64,000 bases of DNA from Chakrabartia godavariana (GTDB taxonomy: Bacteria > Pseudomonadota > Alphaproteobacteria > Sphingomonadales > Sphingomonadaceae). Under the pieces are notes generated by a model. The model was given only the letters and a program-made list of their open reading frames with translations. It did not search any database and had not been told where the DNA came from. The DNA is taken from positions 372,001 to 436,000 of the forward strand of contig RKSN01000002.1 of the NCBI GenBank assembly GCA_005518185.1. The letters run 5' to 3'. A program made the position numbers and the translations under genes. Below, in pieces: positions 17,354 through 25,972 of the stretch. Position 1 is the first letter of the stretch, and each line of letters starts with the position of its first letter.

Positions 17354-18031
17354 TTGCGGGGGCAATCGATCAACTGGAAGGCGTGGACAGCCGCCCTTGG
17401 CCTGCTGGCCGTGGTCCTTGGCTGGTGGGCCATTCACTGGCGCCCGAACATGACCGACTATCCGGTGCAGGGCGTCGACATTTCCGCCGATGATGGCGAG
17501 ATCGCCTGGCCGACCGTGGAAGCGGCGGGGGCCGACTTTGCCTATGTGAAGGCGACCGAAGGCGCCGACATCAGCGATCCGAACTTCGCCGCCAACTGGT
17601 CTGGCACCGCGCAGGCGGGGATGCGGCACGGCGCCTATCACGTCTTCTCGCTGTGCCGGCTGGCCGCCGATCAGGCGACCAACTTCATCTCGATCGTCCC
17701 GCGGGAGACGGATGCCCTGCCCGCCGCACTCGCGCTCGATTTCAAGGGCAATTGCAAGGACCGTCCGGCCCGCGAGGTCGTGCTGCGCGAGCTTCAGACC
17801 TTCATCGAAATGGTCGAGGCGCACACCGGCAAGCCGCTCATCCTCCAGATCACGCGGGAGTTTGACGACTTCTACATGGTGAGCGACGCGGTCGACCGTC
17901 CGCTCTGGCTGCGCGGCTTCCTCTTCCCGCCCAGCTATGGCGCGCGCGGATGGGTCATGTGGCAGGCCTCGACATTCCGTCGCGTCGGCGGCATCGAGGG
18001 GGCTGTGGACTGGAACGTGATACATCAATGA
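17354..18031 (+). CDS. Glycoside hydrolase family 25 (lysozyme-like) protein with altered active site
   Basis: A 225-residue membrane-anchored protein: one N-terminal helix (AWTAALGLLAVVLGWWAIHW) and a GH25 fold recognisable from GVDIS (D42), FAYVKATEG, GAYHVFSLCR, LPAALALDFKGNC and VDWNV. Active GH25 muramidases have a D-x-E pair before GNC (typically VDLEFGGNC); here the pair is A127-x-D129, and residues after GVDIS are also changed. It may therefore be inactive or of altered specificity. The start is a TTG at 17354. The stop overlaps the cytidine deaminase start by 4 bases. Confidence 0.8.
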   Translation: MRGQSINWKAWTAALGLLAVVLGWWAIHWRPNMTDYPVQGVDISADDGEIAWPTVEAAGADFAYVKATEGADISDPNFAANWSGTAQAGMRHGAYHVFSLCRLAADQATNFISIVPRETDALPAALALDFKGNCKDRPAREVVLRELQTFIEMVEAHTGKPLILQITREFDDFYMVSDAVDRPLWLRGFLFPPSYGARGWVMWQASTFRRVGGIEGAVDWNVIHQ

Positions 18032-18474
18032 CCGACAACACCGATGAACTGGTAGCCGCTGCCCGCGATGCCGCGCACAACGCCCATGCGCCCTATTCGG
18101 GCTTTGGCGTGGGTGCCGCGCTGCTCCTCGACGATGGCGAGATCATTTCCGGCTGCAACTTTGAGAATGCGAGTTACGGCCTCACCTTGTGTGCCGAGAC
18201 GGTGGCGATCGCGACCGCCAACGCACAGGGAAAACTCCGCGCGATCAGAGAGATAGCCATTATCGGCGGCAAGCTGATCGATGGCCGTATCACGGGGGTG
18301 GACCCGGTGCGCCCCTGCGGCCGGTGCCGGCAGGTGATCAATGAGGCAGGCGGGCTGTCGGGCACCGACATCCTCATCCACTGCGCGTCGGCAGACGGTG
18401 GCGTTGTCGAGCATCACAAGCTATCGGACCTGCTGCCCCACGCGTTCGGCCCGGCCGACCTTGGGCTGGCTTAG
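18028..18474 (+). CDS. cdd: Cytidine deaminase
   Basis: Zinc hydrolase converting cytidine and deoxycytidine to uridine forms (pyrimidine salvage). The 148-residue protein has the zinc motif C-A-E in [11 protein letters not shown] and PCGRCRQVI, with FGVGAALL and [10 protein letters not shown] binding the nucleoside. The ATG at 18028 overlaps the upstream stop (ATGA). dCTP deaminase follows 8 bases later, giving a small pyrimidine deamination pair. Confidence 0.95.
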   Translation: MTDNTDELVAAARDAAHNAHAPYSGFGVGAALLLDDGEIISGCNFENASYGLTLCAETVAIATANAQGKLRAIREIAIIGGKLIDGRITGVDPVRPCGRCRQVINEAGGLSGTDILIHCASADGGVVEHHKLSDLLPHAFGPADLGLA

Positions 18475-18482
18475 GAGAACAG

Positions 18483-19037
18483 ATGTCCATTCTTTCCGAC
18501 AAGTGGATCCGCGAACAGGCGCAGGAACACGGCATGATCGAGCCCTTTGTCGAGGCGCAGCGCCGCGACGGGTGCATCAGCTATGGCCTGTCGTCGTACG
18601 GGTATGACGCGCGCGTCGCGCCGGAGTTCAAGATCTTCACCAACGTCCATTCGACGGTGGTCGACCCCAAGGAGTTTGACCCGAACAGCTTTGTCGACAT
18701 GGAGACGGACTGCTGCATCATCCCGCCGAACAGCTTTGCGCTCGCCCGCACGGTCGAATATTTCCGCGTGCCGCGCGACGTGCTGGTCATCTGCCTTGGC
18801 AAATCGACCTATGCGCGCTGCGGCATCATCGTGAACGTGACCCCGCTGGAACCGGGCTGGGAAGGCCATGTCACGCTGGAGTTCTCGAACACCACCCCGC
18901 TCCCCGCCAAGATCTACGCCAATGAAGGCGCGTGCCAGTTCCTCTTCCTGAAGGGGAATGAGCCCTGCGAGACGAGCTATGCCGACCGCGCGGGCAAATA
19001 TATGGGCCAAAGGGGCGTGACACTGCCGCGACTTTAA
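18483..19037 (+). CDS. dcd: dCTP deaminase
   Basis: Converts dCTP to dUTP, feeding dTMP synthesis. 184 residues, standard length. Diagnostic segments: [52 protein letters not shown] with the catalytic Glu following in [14 protein letters not shown], and the C-terminal [18 protein letters not shown] ribosome site just upstream of ATG 18483. Confidence 0.97.
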   Translation: MSILSDKWIREQAQEHGMIEPFVEAQRRDGCISYGLSSYGYDARVAPEFKIFTNVHSTVVDPKEFDPNSFVDMETDCCIIPPNSFALARTVEYFRVPRDVLVICLGKSTYARCGIIVNVTPLEPGWEGHVTLEFSNTTPLPAKIYANEGACQFLFLKGNEPCETSYADRAGKYMGQRGVTLPRL

Positions 19038-19072
19038 GCGAGCATTAGGATCAGGACGGCAAGAGGACGCGC

Positions 19073-19552
19073 ATGAAGAACCTTCTCATCGGACTTGGGC
19101 TCCTGACCCTTTCATCGGCCGCACTTGCGCAGGGCAAGCCGCAGCCTGTCACCATCACCAGCAACATTCAGGCGGTGAAGGAAACCACCGACGCCAAGGG
19201 CGTGAAGAAGCGCGTCCTGGTGGACCCGACCACGGTCATCCCCGGCACGCCGCTTGTCGTCTGGATCAACTACCGCAACAGCGCCGCCACCCCGGTGACG
19301 GGCTTTGTCATCAACAACCCCGTGCCCGCCGCGATCGACTTCACCGCTTTGGGTGACAATAGCGAGTGGGGCGTCGTCTCGGTTGATGGCGGCAAGACCT
19401 TCGGCGCGCTTGCGACCCTCAAGGTCATGGGCGCGGACAGGAAGCCCCGCCCCGCCATCCCGCAGGATGTGACGCACGTGCGCTGGACCTTTGCAAAGCC
19501 GATCCCCGGCAACAGCGGCGGACAGCTGAGCTTCTACGCGATGGTCAAGTGA
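19073..19552 (+). CDS. Secreted hypothetical protein, DUF11-like
   Basis: A 159-residue protein with a clear signal peptide (MKNLLIGLGLLTLSSAALAQ). The mature part looks like a single beta-sandwich of the DUF11 type: VIPGTPLVVWINYRNSAATPVTGFVINNPVPAAIDF, then VSVDGGKTFGAL and a DVTHVRWTFAKPIPGNSGGQLSFYAMVK end. Such proteins are usually periplasmic or surface exposed; function unknown. Confidence 0.75.
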   Translation: MKNLLIGLGLLTLSSAALAQGKPQPVTITSNIQAVKETTDAKGVKKRVLVDPTTVIPGTPLVVWINYRNSAATPVTGFVINNPVPAAIDFTALGDNSEWGVVSVDGGKTFGALATLKVMGADRKPRPAIPQDVTHVRWTFAKPIPGNSGGQLSFYAMVK

Positions 19553-19613
19553 AGGCTGGGGTGAAATAAGACGGCCGCGCATAAACGGCCACAGACAATA
19601 TCAGGAGAGCGAG

Positions 19614-20771
19614 ATGGCCAAGAAAGACGCAGAGTTCGACATCATCGTCTATGGCGCGAGCGGCTTTACCGGCCGTCTGGTTGCCGAATATCTGGCCGCG
19701 CGCGGCATCACGCGCTGGGCGATGGGCGGCCGCAGCCTCACGAAGCTGACCGAGGTCCGCGATGAGATGGGCCTGCCTGCCGACACGCCGCTGATCGTCG
19801 CCAATTCGGACGACCCGGCCAGCCTTGAACTCATGTGCAACCGCACCCGCGTCGTCCTCACGACAGTCGGCCCCTATCAGCTCTACGGGCCTCAGCTCGT
19901 TGCCGCCTGTGCCAAGACCGGCACCGACTATGTCGACCTGTGCGGCGAACCGGCGTGGATGCGGGAGATGATCGACGCGCATGACGACACGGCGAAGGCC
20001 AGCGGCGCGCGCATCGTCTTTTCCTGCGGCTTTGACTCGATCCCCTTCGATCTCGGCGTCTGGTTCCTCCAGCAGGAGGCGATCAAGGCCCACGGCAAGC
20101 CCGCCCCGCGCGTCAAGGGCCGCGTCCGCAAGATGCAGGGCGGCGCCTCTGGCGGCACCATCGCCAGCCTCACTGAAACGATGAAGGCCGCCGCCAAGAA
20201 CCCGAAGATCATCGGCCTGTTGAAGAGCAGCTTTGCCCTCACCCCCGGCTTTGAAGGGCCGTCGCAGCCATCGGGCATGATGCCCGAATATGACAGCGCG
20301 ACCGGCACCTGGACCGCGCCTTTCGTCATGGCGCCGATCAACACGAAGAACGTGCACCGCACCAACTTCCTGCTCGGCCACCCCTATGGCCGCGACTTCG
20401 TCTATGACGAAATGATTATGACGACGCTGGGCGATGCGGGCCGCGCGATGGCGGAGGCGATTGCCAAGGCCAACCCGTTCGGCGACTCCAAACTTGCGCC
20501 GGGCGAAGGCCCGAGCAAGGAAGAGCGCGAGAACGGCTTTTACGACGTCCTCTTCATCGGCGAATATCCCGACGGCACCCAGGTCCGCGCCAGCGTGCAG
20601 GGCGACAAAGACCCCGGCTATGGCTCCACCAGCAAAATGATCGCCGAAAGCGCGCTGACATTGTTGGAGACAGACACACCGGGCGGTGTCGTGACACCGG
20701 GCGCGATCATCGCCGCGCCGCTGATGGCGCGGTTGGTGAAACATGCGGGGCTGATGTTTGGGGTGGAGTGA
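19614..20771 (+). CDS. Saccharopine dehydrogenase-like NAD(P)-binding reductase (trans-acting enoyl reductase family)
   Basis: A 385-residue protein. The N-terminal Rossmann motif IIVYGASGFTGRLVAEYLAARG, TVGPYQLYGPQLVAAC and YVDLCGE are typical of the saccharopine dehydrogenase-like oxidoreductases that include mycobacterial trans-acting enoyl reductases. FSCGFDSIPFDLGVW and the C-terminal LLETDTPGGVVTPGAIIA are also shared with that group. Physiological substrate unknown, possibly a lipid. Strong AGGAG site before ATG 19614. The last normal-composition gene before the AT-rich cassette. Confidence 0.85.
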   Translation: MAKKDAEFDIIVYGASGFTGRLVAEYLAARGITRWAMGGRSLTKLTEVRDEMGLPADTPLIVANSDDPASLELMCNRTRVVLTTVGPYQLYGPQLVAACAKTGTDYVDLCGEPAWMREMIDAHDDTAKASGARIVFSCGFDSIPFDLGVWFLQQEAIKAHGKPAPRVKGRVRKMQGGASGGTIASLTETMKAAAKNPKIIGLLKSSFALTPGFEGPSQPSGMMPEYDSATGTWTAPFVMAPINTKNVHRTNFLLGHPYGRDFVYDEMIMTTLGDAGRAMAEAIAKANPFGDSKLAPGEGPSKEERENGFYDVLFIGEYPDGTQVRASVQGDKDPGYGSTSKMIAESALTLLETDTPGGVVTPGAIIAAPLMARLVKHAGLMFGVE

Positions 20772-20833
20772 GGGCTTGAGTTTCGTAACAAGTAGATTAG
20801 CATAACAAGAGTGAAAGAAGGACGAACTTAAAT

Positions 20834-22201
20834 TTGCTAATCCGCCCCCGTCTTACGGACTATCATGCAATCACGATCGCGCAGGAAGATGCCGACTTCG
20901 CAATTCCATTTTTCGACGAAGACATCCCCCTATATGTCGATCCGTTTCTGATCTGGCGGTCACCTTCTCAGCAAGATAACGCGCTTCATGGAGCACTAAT
21001 CACTGCTTTCAATCATTTAGGCCAACTCGCTTTGAGTGGCAGCGAACAGGACGCGGTCGACGCGTTAATTGCGGCCTCCGAGTGTGATGAGGTCGGTTTA
21101 GGATCGTCAGGGAAACGCCGCGGAAAGCGTATCGGGCCAGATAAGGCGTTGGAAATACTCGAAGTCTTCAGGCGAATACCTCAGTATGCGACACACGGCC
21201 TTTCACACATTGAGGAACTGCAATTCTTTGTAAACGGCATTTCCAAGGACCGAATTAGCGACTTCGCGTGCAGTTTTCTAAAGTCTTTCTTGATCGACTT
21301 CACAATAGATCAATGCAACCGTCTCGGCATCCCTATGGAAACGAAAACGGTTCCGAACGTATGGGACGCAAAATCTCGCTCCTTCGTTGATACTGCAACA
21401 ACTCTTCCCGTTGATCCCGCAGATAGTCGTCCGTTAATACTGGTACCAAAGAGATGGCTTCGATTTTCTCCTTGGATAAATTATGAGGACTATTTCGCAA
21501 AACACTGTCCGCAAGACGACATCTCTCATACTCCTGAAAAACTCACGCGCGTTGAGGTGTTAAATTACAATAGAGAGAATTACGGTGTGATTTCTGCGTA
21601 CATTCAATTGAAGGAAAGATCTTTTAAAGACGCAGCTAATGACCCACTTTTCAGTCAAATTCCCGTCCGTTCGGCCCGAATTAGGCTCGCAGAAATAAAG
21701 AAATTGCCTACCGGAAAGACGGAAAGAGCTGATATTGAATATGAAAACGCAGTTGGGCAACTTCTACCTTCTTTACTTTACCCCAATCTCGACTTCGCTC
21801 AGGTACAAGCCAGAACAGAAAGTGGTGTTAGTATCCGAGACTTGATTTTCTACAACACCCGTCGAACTCCATTTTTGCAGGAAATTTCTAAGGATTACGA
21901 ATCTCGGCAGCTTACATTTGAAATGAAAAATGTCGCTGAAATTTGTCGCGAACACGTCGATCAACTCAACAGATATTTGGCCGCCGAACTAGGACGTTTT
22001 GGAGTCTTCGTCACGCGCAAACCCCTAAATTCCGCGATGATGAAACGGACGATCGACCTCTGGTCTGGCCAGCGGAAGGCAATAGTGACCCTTACGGATG
22101 CGGATATCGAGCAAATGGTTGAGGTCTTTGACAGCAAACAGCGTGATCCACTTGACGTGATCATAAAAAAGTATGCAGAGTTTCGGCGATCTTGTCCTTA
22201 G
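20834..22201 (+). CDS. Putative PD-(D/E)XK nuclease-domain protein of an AT-rich three-gene cassette
   Basis: A 455-residue protein not assigned to a named family. The C-terminal third reads like a restriction-endonuclease fold: RDLIF with D336, then after 26 residues FEMKN with E363 and K365, followed by HVDQLNRYLAAELGRFGVFVTRKP, a typical helix and strand order; E304 may be a fourth active-site residue. The N-terminal two thirds carry GISKDRISDF (135-144) and LVPKRWLRF (203-211), motifs that look family-specific. Start is a TTG at 20834 with GAAGGA about 11 bases upstream. Base composition and codon use are far more AT-rich than in neighbours, suggesting transfer. With the two small downstream genes it may form an anti-phage or other nuclease system; this is inference. 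Confidence 0.7.
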   Translation: MLIRPRLTDYHAITIAQEDADFAIPFFDEDIPLYVDPFLIWRSPSQQDNALHGALITAFNHLGQLALSGSEQDAVDALIAASECDEVGLGSSGKRRGKRIGPDKALEILEVFRRIPQYATHGLSHIEELQFFVNGISKDRISDFACSFLKSFLIDFTIDQCNRLGIPMETKTVPNVWDAKSRSFVDTATTLPVDPADSRPLILVPKRWLRFSPWINYEDYFAKHCPQDDISHTPEKLTRVEVLNYNRENYGVISAYIQLKERSFKDAANDPLFSQIPVRSARIRLAEIKKLPTGKTERADIEYENAVGQLLPSLLYPNLDFAQVQARTESGVSIRDLIFYNTRRTPFLQEISKDYESRQLTFEMKNVAEICREHVDQLNRYLAAELGRFGVFVTRKPLNSAMMKRTIDLWSGQRKAIVTLTDADIEQMVEVFDSKQRDPLDVIIKKYAEFRRSCP

Positions 22202-22210
22202 GAAATTCTC

Positions 22211-22594
22211 ATGAAGACAAAAATTGATGTCGAGCTTTTAGAGAAGCTGATCGGTCAGTTGCAGGGGCTCCATTCCGAGGTCAGTCTACTTGCAAGAAAA
22301 TCACCTAGCGACGCTGTCAACACCTTCAAACTCCGCTTGATAAACAATGTTTTAACGGCAGCAAATGACGTACTCGGTCCAAATTACCTACCCTTTGGAG
22401 ATTTAAAATCGTTCGAAGCCGATGATGTTCCATCAACTAGCGATGTTGCCCTTGTGCTTTCACAATACATGGAGGAGGCTGAGCGGTACCGCTCAGACTG
22501 CTTGAAACTTTGGGCTGGAAAATGGGTCTACGTTGTAGACGGTGTGCCCAGTGATATTCCGTCGGGTCCACCGACAAAGGTTGTGAAAAAGTGA
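22211..22594 (+). CDS. Small cassette protein A (127 aa), paralogue of the next gene
   Basis: No named family recognised. Helical in appearance, with leucine-rich N-terminus (VELLEKLIGQLQGLHSEVSLL), a K-x2-LIN-x-VL motif (residues 40-48) and D-x-P-x2-SD (72-78). The same two motifs occur at nearly the same spacing in the following gene, so the two are probably duplicates. No signal peptide or membrane helix. It starts 9 bases after the nuclease-like gene with no stop for other genes between; composition is AT-rich like its partners. Could be an accessory, immunity or assembly subunit. Confidence 0.7.
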   Translation: MKTKIDVELLEKLIGQLQGLHSEVSLLARKSPSDAVNTFKLRLINNVLTAANDVLGPNYLPFGDLKSFEADDVPSTSDVALVLSQYMEEAERYRSDCLKLWAGKWVYVVDGVPSDIPSGPPTKVVKK

Positions 22595-23019
22595 GTGATT
22601 TTGAACATATTACCACCGTATCTGTTGTGAAAACGTATGAGTCGGCGCTGGGTGTCTTCTCGGCGTTACTTCGTGAGGTTCGGGAACTCTCAAAGAAAAA
22701 GCCTGACGCCACCCTAAGTGGCAGCAAGGTTAAGTTAATTAACACTGTGCTCAGCGACCTTTTAAGTTTTCTTATCACAGAGCCGGAGGGAAAATATTTG
22801 CAAACTCTTGAGGACGCTGACCTTCCTCAAGTAAGCGACGCCCTTATGATGATGGTGCAATTTGATGCTGCGCTGGACGCGTTCAAAGTACGCTACCATA
22901 AATTTGTTCGTGGCAGTAACTACTACGAAGGAAAACACTATTGGATTACTGAAGAGCAGCTTGCCGAATGGGACGAAGATGGACCGGAAACAGAAGGCTA
23001 CGAAGGAGATCCCAGTTAG
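22591..23019 (+). CDS. Small cassette protein B (142 aa), paralogue of the previous gene
   Basis: Starts with GTG at 22591, overlapping the previous stop (GTGA), so the two are probably translationally coupled. Shares K-x2-LIN-x-VL (residues 46-54) and D-x-P-x2-SD (77-83) with protein A, and has an acidic C-terminal tail (EEQLAEWDEDGPETEGYEGD). No known domain recognised. The gene ends the AT-rich cassette; the next gene is convergent and of normal composition. Confidence 0.7.
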   Translation: MSDFEHITTVSVVKTYESALGVFSALLREVRELSKKKPDATLSGSKVKLINTVLSDLLSFLITEPEGKYLQTLEDADLPQVSDALMMMVQFDAALDAFKVRYHKFVRGSNYYEGKHYWITEEQLAEWDEDGPETEGYEGDPS

Positions 23020-23022
23020 CCC

Positions 23023-23517
23023 CTAATTCCAACTCTCCCGCGCCAACCACCGCGCCAGCTTCTTCTTCAAACTCCGCCGGATCAGCGCGACGTGCGCGCC
23101 GTAGAGCGTGAGGAATCCGATCAGCCAGAAGAGCCAGTCTCCGCCGGTAAAGCTCCGCGCGATGATGAGGCCGAGCGCCCAGAAGATAAGCACCACGCGG
23201 ACGTTGAGGGTCAGGCGCAGGCCGGACCAGGGGGGCGGCAGGATCGCGATGTTGGCGCCGCGCGCGGCCTCCACCTCAAACGCGTCGCGCAGGCGCGTCA
23301 CGTCGCCGCCGTCGACATAGGCGAAGGCATCCCATTTCTCGAACGTGTCGAACCCCTCCCCCCGTTCAAAGGCGAAGCGCGTGTGGGAGACGGGGGTGAC
23401 GACATAATGGCTGCCAAAGCCGCGCAGGATGCGTTCAAAGCGCACATCGTCGAGCGCGGCCATCGGTTCGGTATAATCCAGCGTGCCGATGAACAGGCGG
23501 GGGAGATCAATGGCCAT
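23023..23517 (-). CDS. Conserved hypothetical protein with two membrane helices
   Basis: 164 residues. The N-terminal 100 residues look globular and cytoplasmic (PRLFIGTLDYTEPMAALDDVRFERILRGFG). Two adjacent hydrophobic segments follow (VRVVLIFWALGLIIA and WLFWLIGFLTLYGAHVALI), then a basic tail (RRSLKKKLARWLARESWN). Composition is that of the chromosome rather than of the adjacent cassette. Function unknown. Confidence 0.75.
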   Translation of the reverse strand: MAIDLPRLFIGTLDYTEPMAALDDVRFERILRGFGSHYVVTPVSHTRFAFERGEGFDTFEKWDAFAYVDGGDVTRLRDAFEVEAARGANIAILPPPWSGLRLTLNVRVVLIFWALGLIIARSFTGGDWLFWLIGFLTLYGAHVALIRRSLKKKLARWLARESWN

Positions 23518-23572
23518 GAAGGGTGAATAGGGAGTCGGGACGGGATTTCAAATGGGGGACGAACCAATCCAC

Positions 23573-23690
23573 CGTTCGTCCCGAGCTACGTCGAGGGACG
23601 CCGACGCGGCACAAGGTGTCTCCGACGGAGTTTATCCTGAGCGACGCCGCAGGCGGCGTCGAAGGGCTCGACACGAACGGGTTTGGGGGG
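23573..23690. repeat. Intergenic palindromic repeat, CGTTCGT...ACGAACG type
   Basis: The ends are inverted: CCGTTCGTCCCGAGC at 23572-23586 and GGGCTCGACACGAACGGG near 23664-23681. An inner GACGCCGC/GCGGCGTC stem sits at about 23642-23661. It belongs to the same family as the copies near 39770 and 57340. It fills the gap between the membrane protein and rnr. Confidence 0.6.
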
Positions 23691-23691
23691 A

Positions 23692-25929
23692 CTACCTCCG
23701 CCGCCCCTGATGGCGGATGTTGCCCGGCCGCCCGCGCTTGCCTATTGGCGGGCGGCGGGTGCGGTCGCGGCGGTCCCTGTCCCTGTTCCCATGCATCGAC
23801 ATATGGTTGCCGCCTTCGGGCAGTTCAAACCGCAGCGCGCCGGATATGGGGTTGGCCTCTGCCAGACGCAAATCGATGTGCTGGCCGATGCGGTATGTCT
23901 CGCCCGTCTCCTCCCCGATCAGCGATCTGTGCGCCTCATCAAAGCGGAAATATTCGGTGCCGAGCGTGGAGATGGGGACGAGGCCGTCGCCGCCCAGCCC
24001 TTCGACCGTCGCGAAGAAGCCGAAATTGGTGACGCCGGTGATCCGCGTGGCGACCACCTCGCCCACGCGCATCGAGAGGAAGGCGGCGACATAGCGGTCC
24101 ACAGTCTCGCGCTCCGCCTCCATCGCGCGGCGTTCGGCGGCCGAGATCAGTTCGCCGATGAGCTTCATCCGCTCGGCATCGTCGGCGGTGAGCGCGGTCG
24201 CCTCGGCCTGCGGGTTGAGGCCATAGGCGCCGACGAGCGCGCGGTGGACGATCAGGTCCGAATAGCGGCGGATGGGCGAGGTGAAGTGCGCGTAGGAGCC
24301 GAGCGCGAGGCCGAAATGCCCGCTGTTCTGCGGCCCGTAATAGGCCTGCGTCTGGCTGCGCAGGATCTGCTCCATCACCTCGGTGCGGAACTCCGCCTCA
24401 CCCAGCCGGTCGATCAGGCGGTTGAAGGTGGCGGGCGTGATGACCTGCCCCAGCGCGAACTCGATCTCAAAGGTCTTGAGATAGTCCTTGAGCGCGACGA
24501 GCTTTTCCCGGCTCGGCGGTTCATGGATGCGGTACATGACGGGCGCCTTCTTCGCCTCCAGCGCCTTGGCCGCGGCGACATTGGCCGCGATCATGTAATC
24601 CTCGATCAGCCGGTGCGCATCGAGCCGTTCGCGCGGGGCGACCGACTGGATGCGGCCCTTCTCGTCCAGCTCGACGCGGCGTTCGGGCAGATCGAGGTCC
24701 AGCGGCCCACGCTTTTCCCGCGCCTTGAACATCAGCGCCCAGCAATCCCACAAAGGGCGCAGCGCGACCTCTGTCAGGTCGTGCGGCTTTACCCCGTCAA
24801 TTGCGGCCTGGGCATCCTCATAGGGAATGTTGGCGGCCACGCGGATGACGGCGCGCGAGAAGCGCCAGCTGACCATCTGGCCATTCGCATCGATGACCAT
24901 GTGGCACGCCATGGCCGCGCGGTCATGCCCGGCCCGCAGCGAGCAGACATCGGCCGACAATTGCTCGGGGAGCATCGGCACGACGCGGTCGGGGAAATAG
25001 ACACTGTTGCCGCGCTTGCGCGCCTCACGGTCGAGTGCGCTTCCGGGGCGGACGTAGAAGGCGACATCGGCAATGGCGACGATGGCGTCAAACCCTTCGT
25101 CGTCGCGTGGAGACGCCCAGACAGCGTCGTCAAAGTCGCGGGCGTCGACGGGATCGATGGCAACGATCGGCAGATGGCGCAGGTCCTCCCGCGTGCCGAG
25201 GTCAAGCGCGGCCATGCGCTCCGCCTCCTGCAGCAGCTCTTCGGTAAAGACGTGCGGGATGCCGAACTTGTGGATCGCGATCAGGCTGAACGCCTTGGGC
25301 GCGAAGGGATCGCCGAGGATTTCCACGACCTTGGCCGTGATGCGCGGCGGACGGCCCGACTTTTCGGCGAGCACGAGATCGCCCTCGCCTGCCTCACCCA
25401 GATCGGAGATCGGCGTGTCGCGGCGTTCGCGCTTGTCGATGGCGCGCAGCCACCAGCGGTCGCCTTCGCGCGCGACGACGCCGAGCAGCTGCTCCTCCCC
25501 GCGCGCGAGCTTCTTCATCGGATGCGCGACATAGCCTGCGCCCTGTTCCTCGGTGCGGGCGAGGATGCGGTCGCCCACGCCCAGCGCCGAACGCCGACCG
25601 CGTTCGATGACGCGCAGGCGCGGCGGCGGCTTGCCCTCCGCCTCCCAGCGTTCGGGGATCGCGATGACCTGCGCGCCGTCGATATCGACCACGCGCAGCA
25701 CGGTCACCTTGGGCAGGCCGCCCATCTTGTGGAAGGCGCGGCCAGGTGCGCTGTCGATCAGCCCTTCATCGGCCATGTCCTTCAACAGCGCCTTCAATGC
25801 GATCTTCTCATTGCCCTTCAGCGCAAAGGCGCGCGCAATCTCCCGCTTGCCGGCCGGCGTGTCGGAACTGGCGATGAAGTCCAGAATCTGCTGGCGGGTG
25901 GGCAGGCCGTGATGCGCGTGTTTGGACAT
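23692..25929 (-). CDS. rnr: Ribonuclease R
   Basis: Processive 3'-5' exoribonuclease that degrades structured RNA. The 745-residue protein has an N-terminal winged-helix region (GLPTRQQILDFIASSDTPAGKREIARAF), cold-shock-like OB domains, the RNB catalytic domain with the Asp cluster IDPVDARDFDDAVW, YFPDRVVPMLPEQLS, and HFTSPIRRYSDLIVHR. A C-terminal S1 domain (GVTNFGFFATVEGLGGDGLVPIS) and a basic RNA-binding tail rich in Arg follow. ATG 25929 begins the conserved N-terminus. Confidence 0.96.
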   Translation of the reverse strand: MSKHAHHGLPTRQQILDFIASSDTPAGKREIARAFALKGNEKIALKALLKDMADEGLIDSAPGRAFHKMGGLPKVTVLRVVDIDGAQVIAIPERWEAEGKPPPRLRVIERGRRSALGVGDRILARTEEQGAGYVAHPMKKLARGEEQLLGVVAREGDRWWLRAIDKRERRDTPISDLGEAGEGDLVLAEKSGRPPRITAKVVEILGDPFAPKAFSLIAIHKFGIPHVFTEELLQEAERMAALDLGTREDLRHLPIVAIDPVDARDFDDAVWASPRDDEGFDAIVAIADVAFYVRPGSALDREARKRGNSVYFPDRVVPMLPEQLSADVCSLRAGHDRAAMACHMVIDANGQMVSWRFSRAVIRVAANIPYEDAQAAIDGVKPHDLTEVALRPLWDCWALMFKAREKRGPLDLDLPERRVELDEKGRIQSVAPRERLDAHRLIEDYMIAANVAAAKALEAKKAPVMYRIHEPPSREKLVALKDYLKTFEIEFALGQVITPATFNRLIDRLGEAEFRTEVMEQILRSQTQAYYGPQNSGHFGLALGSYAHFTSPIRRYSDLIVHRALVGAYGLNPQAEATALTADDAERMKLIGELISAAERRAMEAERETVDRYVAAFLSMRVGEVVATRITGVTNFGFFATVEGLGGDGLVPISTLGTEYFRFDEAHRSLIGEETGETYRIGQHIDLRLAEANPISGALRFELPEGGNHMSMHGNRDRDRRDRTRRPPIGKRGRPGNIRHQGRRR

Positions 25930-25972
25930 ACAGGTTCGCTACCGGTTCGCCATGCCAGATGCCAGCGAAACG

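Noticed and set aside
20772-23022. Flanking direct repeats or an integrase that would mark the AT-rich cassette as a mobile element
   Set aside because: None seen by eye at either edge; no transposase, integrase or tRNA is adjacent. The case for transfer rests on composition alone.
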